From contig NZ_SOAY01000011.1 in assembly GCF_004364165.1 (NCBI RefSeq), forward strand, positions 992,001-1,056,000: 64,000 nucleotides of DNA, given 5' to 3'. The position numbers and the translations under genes were made by a program. Positions 61,601-64,000 of this stretch are shown in pieces (the stretch's first letter is position 1; each line of letters begins with the position of its first letter). Under the pieces are notes generated by a model. It had not been told where the DNA came from, ran no database searches, and saw nothing but the letters and a program-made list of their open reading frames with translations. The DNA comes from Maribacter spongiicola. Its GTDB lineage: Bacteria; Bacteroidota; Bacteroidia; Flavobacteriales; Flavobacteriaceae.

Positions 61601-62390
61601 GCTACAACTTCCAAGTCGAAGTTTAAGTGGAGCCGAAATGAGACCAAAAGCAGCAATTTTACGTGAAAAAGGAAGTAATTCTGAGCGTGAAATGGCAAAT
61701 GCTATGTATTTAGCCGGATTTGATGTAAAAGACGTTCACATGACCGATTTAATTTCTGGTCGTGAGAATCTTGAAGATATTCAATTCTTGGGCGCAGTTG
61801 GTGGTTTCTCTAACTCTGATGTGCTAGGGAGTGCAAAAGGATGGGCAGGCGCTATTAAATACAACGAAAAAGCAAATACGGTTATCAAAAACTTCTTTGC
61901 GAGACCAGATACATTATCCGTAGGTATTTGTAATGGTTGTCAGTTGTTTATGGAGTTAGATTTAATTAATCCGGAGCATGAATCTCACGGTAAAATGACA
62001 TACAACGATTCTCATAAGCACGAGAGTAATTTTACATCCGTAGAAATTCAGAAAAACAATTCTGTAATGCTTTCTTCTTTAGAGGGTAGTAAACTTGGCG
62101 TTTGGATTTCTCATGGTGAAGGTAAATTCGATTTACCACAATCTGAAGAGAATTATGATATTGTTGCCAAATACGGTTACGAAGGTTATCCGGCAAATCC
62201 GAATGGTAGTGATTTCAACACCGCTATGCTTTGCGATAAAACTGGTCGTCACTTAGTAACTATGCCACATATTGAACGTTCCATTTTTCCATGGAACTGG
62301 GCACATTATCCATCGGATAGAACTGATGAAGTTTCACCATGGTTAGAAGCATTCCAAAATGCTAAAAAGTGGGTAGATAATCAGAAATAA
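58668..62390 (+). CDS. purL: Phosphoribosylformylglycinamidine synthase (large single-chain PurL)
   Basis: 1240 residues, the long PurL of Gram-negatives that contains synthetase and glutaminase in one chain. Synthetase motifs: [11 protein letters not shown] (near 166), [26 protein letters not shown] (near 247-272), [16 protein letters not shown] (near 405) and [14 protein letters not shown]. The glutaminase domain starts near residue 1000 with [15 protein letters not shown], with the nucleophile Cys1088 in [11 protein letters not shown] and the catalytic His/Glu region in SHGEGKF. It converts FGAR to FGAM with ATP and glutamine. Not in an operon with purB. Confidence 0.97.
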   Translation: [1240 protein letters not shown]

Positions 62391-62413
62391 ATATATCAAT
62401 TTCATAAAAAAGC

Positions 62414-62454
62414 AAAAGCTGTGCACTCCCATGTCTGGGGTACACAGCTTTTTT
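62414..62454. terminator. Terminator between purL and the T9SS protein gene
   Basis: AAAAGCTGTGcACtCCC / GGGgTaCACAGCTTTT, a long stem with one mismatch and a wobble, followed by a T run on the plus strand. The A-rich arm also suits the convergent gene. Confidence 0.88.
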
Positions 62455-62468
62455 ACAACCAAAACGTA

Positions 62469-64000
62469 TTATTTAACCAACAATCTACCGCTCCAAGTTT
62501 TTTCACTAGAGTTTTGTAATTTGTATAAGTATAACCCCGGGGATAGGTCTTTTCTTTTTATTGTTATTTCATTCTGACCTGCGTTACTTTCACCTTCCAT
62601 ATGATGGCTACCAAGTAATTTACCGCTCAATGAATAAATATCTAGTTGATAGGTATCTGCCTTTTCTTCGTAAAAGAATAAACTAGAGCTTTCTATCATT
62701 GGGTTCGGATATACAATCGACTTGTTTAAATCTGAATCGACAAACTCTTGACCTAGTTCACGATTATGAAAATCTATATGCTGTAACTCCATCGACTTCT
62801 CTTCCGCATACCCATTTTCAGCAACTAGATTAAAAGAAAGGACTTTTATATCAGAGAAATCAGTACCTGCATCTGAGTCATTTTTAAAATCGGTTGCTAA
62901 TAAGGTGTATTCATCCATTTCACTTTCCAAACTAATACTAGTTTTATAAATTGAACCATCACCTTTTATCAACTGCACATCTAAATTCCCTGTCCCTTTT
63001 GCCTCAAAACTTACTTTGCCATATTCACTTAAATCGACAGCCGCAAACCTCGGACTCATAGCGCGGTACACGCCTAAATAGTTACTAGTACTACCTTCTA
63101 ATTTTATATTTCTTTCTATAGGATATCCTTCTCCAACATATGGTCCAACTGCCGGTAATACTTCATAAGTAGCTACAGTTGTTTCTTCAGCAGAATCATC
63201 TAAGCCCCATGGCGCATCGGCAACAAAAAGATCATCTGGTGTCATACCTAAACCAGCACTTATTCTAAAACCTAAATCGAACAAGGTCCCTGTTTTTAAG
63301 GCTACGGAATCTAAGTACCCGTCAATATCTGCAGTTACTCCTAATACTTCAGTATCACTAGTTTCGGTCAATTTTAATCCGCCTTCTAGATTAATACTTT
63401 GAGAATTGTTATTGTTCACTAAATTCAATAAAACTTCTCCGTTCTTATAGCTGGCAGACTTTACGAAAACTGGCGGCGGCGTTGATCCGTTATATTGTGT
63501 GATAGCTGCATTAACTTCTAATAAATTTAAAATTTCATCGGCTAGCAATAATAAATCATCTACCGAATTTGACCAAATCTGAAAATTATAATACCCATTA
63601 TCGCTGGCATAAGCATCAATATTCCAATGAGATTCTATCGTAAAATTACCATCAGCATTTACCCTCGCTGAGAAAGTTAAAGCAAATTCAAGACTACCGT
63701 CTGGTTGTTTAATAATGGACTTGATAAAATCTTTTTCTCGTAACTGAATATTTGAAACCGATAATAATTGTGCTCCAAGAAAACGGTCGCAGATAAACTT
63801 GCTGTGCTCATAAACCTTGTCATCTGTTTTAATGACCATTAAAGATCCTAAATTTTCAGAACCGTTTAAGTAATCTACCGAATAGATATCTGATGCATTC
63901 GTTAAGTCTAATAAATCGCTAGGTGATGATTCTATTGTACTTGTCTCGCCTACTACACCCAATGGCACTAAGCTATTTAAAGGTATTTCATCAATCGCTG
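62469..64000 (-). CDS. Secreted protein with T9SS type A sorting domain (5' end outside the window)
   Basis: At least 510 residues; the frame stays open to the window edge, so the N-terminus is missing. The last about 80 residues (YPNPMIESSSLFFYEEKADTY... through LSPGLYLYKL and a basic end) are a Por-type T9SS C-terminal domain that directs secretion by the type IX system. Upstream parts are beta-rich, with a carbohydrate-binding/CIA30-like region near PRFAAVDLSEYGKVSFEAKGTG. The catalytic domain, if any, lies outside the window. Confidence 0.82.
   Translation of the reverse strand, partial: AIDEIPLNSLVPLGVVGETSTIESSPSDLLDLTNASDIYSVDYLNGSENLGSLMVIKTDDKVYEHSKFICDRFLGAQLLSVSNIQLREKDFIKSIIKQPDGSLEFALTFSARVNADGNFTIESHWNIDAYASDNGYYNFQIWSNSVDDLLLLADEILNLLEVNAAITQYNGSTPPPVFVKSASYKNGEVLLNLVNNNNSQSINLEGGLKLTETSDTEVLGVTADIDGYLDSVALKTGTLFDLGFRISAGLGMTPDDLFVADAPWGLDDSAEETTVATYEVLPAVGPYVGEGYPIERNIKLEGSTSNYLGVYRAMSPRFAAVDLSEYGKVSFEAKGTGNLDVQLIKGDGSIYKTSISLESEMDEYTLLATDFKNDSDAGTDFSDIKVLSFNLVAENGYAEEKSMELQHIDFHNRELGQEFVDSDLNKSIVYPNPMIESSSLFFYEEKADTYQLDIYSLSGKLLGSHHMEGESNAGQNEITIKRKDLSPGLYLYKLQNSSEKTWSGRLLVK

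Noticed and set aside
1..64000. CRISPR array, tRNA, rRNA, insertion sequence or prophage
   Set aside because: No regularly spaced repeats, no cloverleaf-like anticodon context, no transposase motif or phage gene was seen by eye; a dedicated scan was not possible.

Overview
The window is a gene-dense, AT-rich chromosomal segment of a Bacteroidota bacterium, almost certainly a marine-type Flavobacteriaceae. The clues are a T9SS C-terminal sorting domain (right edge), several Bacteroidota promoter boxes of the form TAnnTTTG (two of them with TTG 19 nt upstream), lipoproteins with an acidic patch after the lipobox cysteine, DUF4252 paralogues with an ECF sigma/anti-sigma pair, a 950-residue CarB, zinc-free type B L31, and the almost complete absence of Shine-Dalgarno sequences. 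I see no tRNA, rRNA, IS element, prophage or CRISPR array. Most of the window looks like core chromosome.

Layout. 0-4.5 kb: SatD-like regulator with repeated upstream boxes, a membrane methyltransferase, rdgB, DUF4337 protein, DEAD-box RNA helicase. 4.5-12 kb: a carboxypeptidase-regulatory-like protein, a GH13 lipoprotein, a VOC gene broken by one TAG codon, SRPBCC protein, trmH, a sirtuin without the zinc cysteines, a haem-binding-domain protein, a helical-repeat protein, purB. 12-20 kb: two convergent MscS channels, then an envelope-stress-type operon (ECF sigma, anti-sigma-like protein, three DUF4252 proteins) divergent from two tandem S41 protease lipoproteins. 20-25.3 kb: a cobalamin-uptake island, btuB behind a cobalamin riboswitch and a divergent BtuF/BtuC/BtuD-like operon whose ATPase has no ordinary start codon. 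25-32 kb: rmuC, thioesterase and the oxidative pentose-phosphate genes (zwf-pgl divergent from gnd) with a DUF3124 lipoprotein. 32-35 kb: a small GIY-YIG-like protein, a Pycsar-effector-like membrane protein with a decayed HD domain, and a membrane-anchored HipA/FAM20-like kinase-fold protein; this is the most accessory-looking stretch. 35-46 kb: acyl-CoA synthetase, carB, rpmH (55 codons), a lytic transglycosylase, mtaB, a GlmU-like protein, rpmE2. 46-51 kb: DUF4199, glycosyltransferase 2, phosphohexomutase, MsbA-like ABC exporter. 51-64 kb: a Glu-rich lipoprotein, a second ECF sigma module, a BNR-repeat lipoprotein, an RsmB-like methyltransferase, an M20 amidohydrolase, an HxlR regulator, purL and a T9SS-secreted protein cut by the window edge.

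Functional themes are purine/pyrimidine synthesis (purB, purL, carB, rdgB), NADPH supply (zwf, pgl, gnd), B12 uptake, envelope stress signalling, and RNA/translation (trmH, mtaB, RsmB-like, L34, L31, helicase). Several starts were moved downstream of the longest open frame because the extension ran through a terminator, lay ahead of a signal peptide, or is absent from the family. All functional calls rest on motif reading; no database search was possible.
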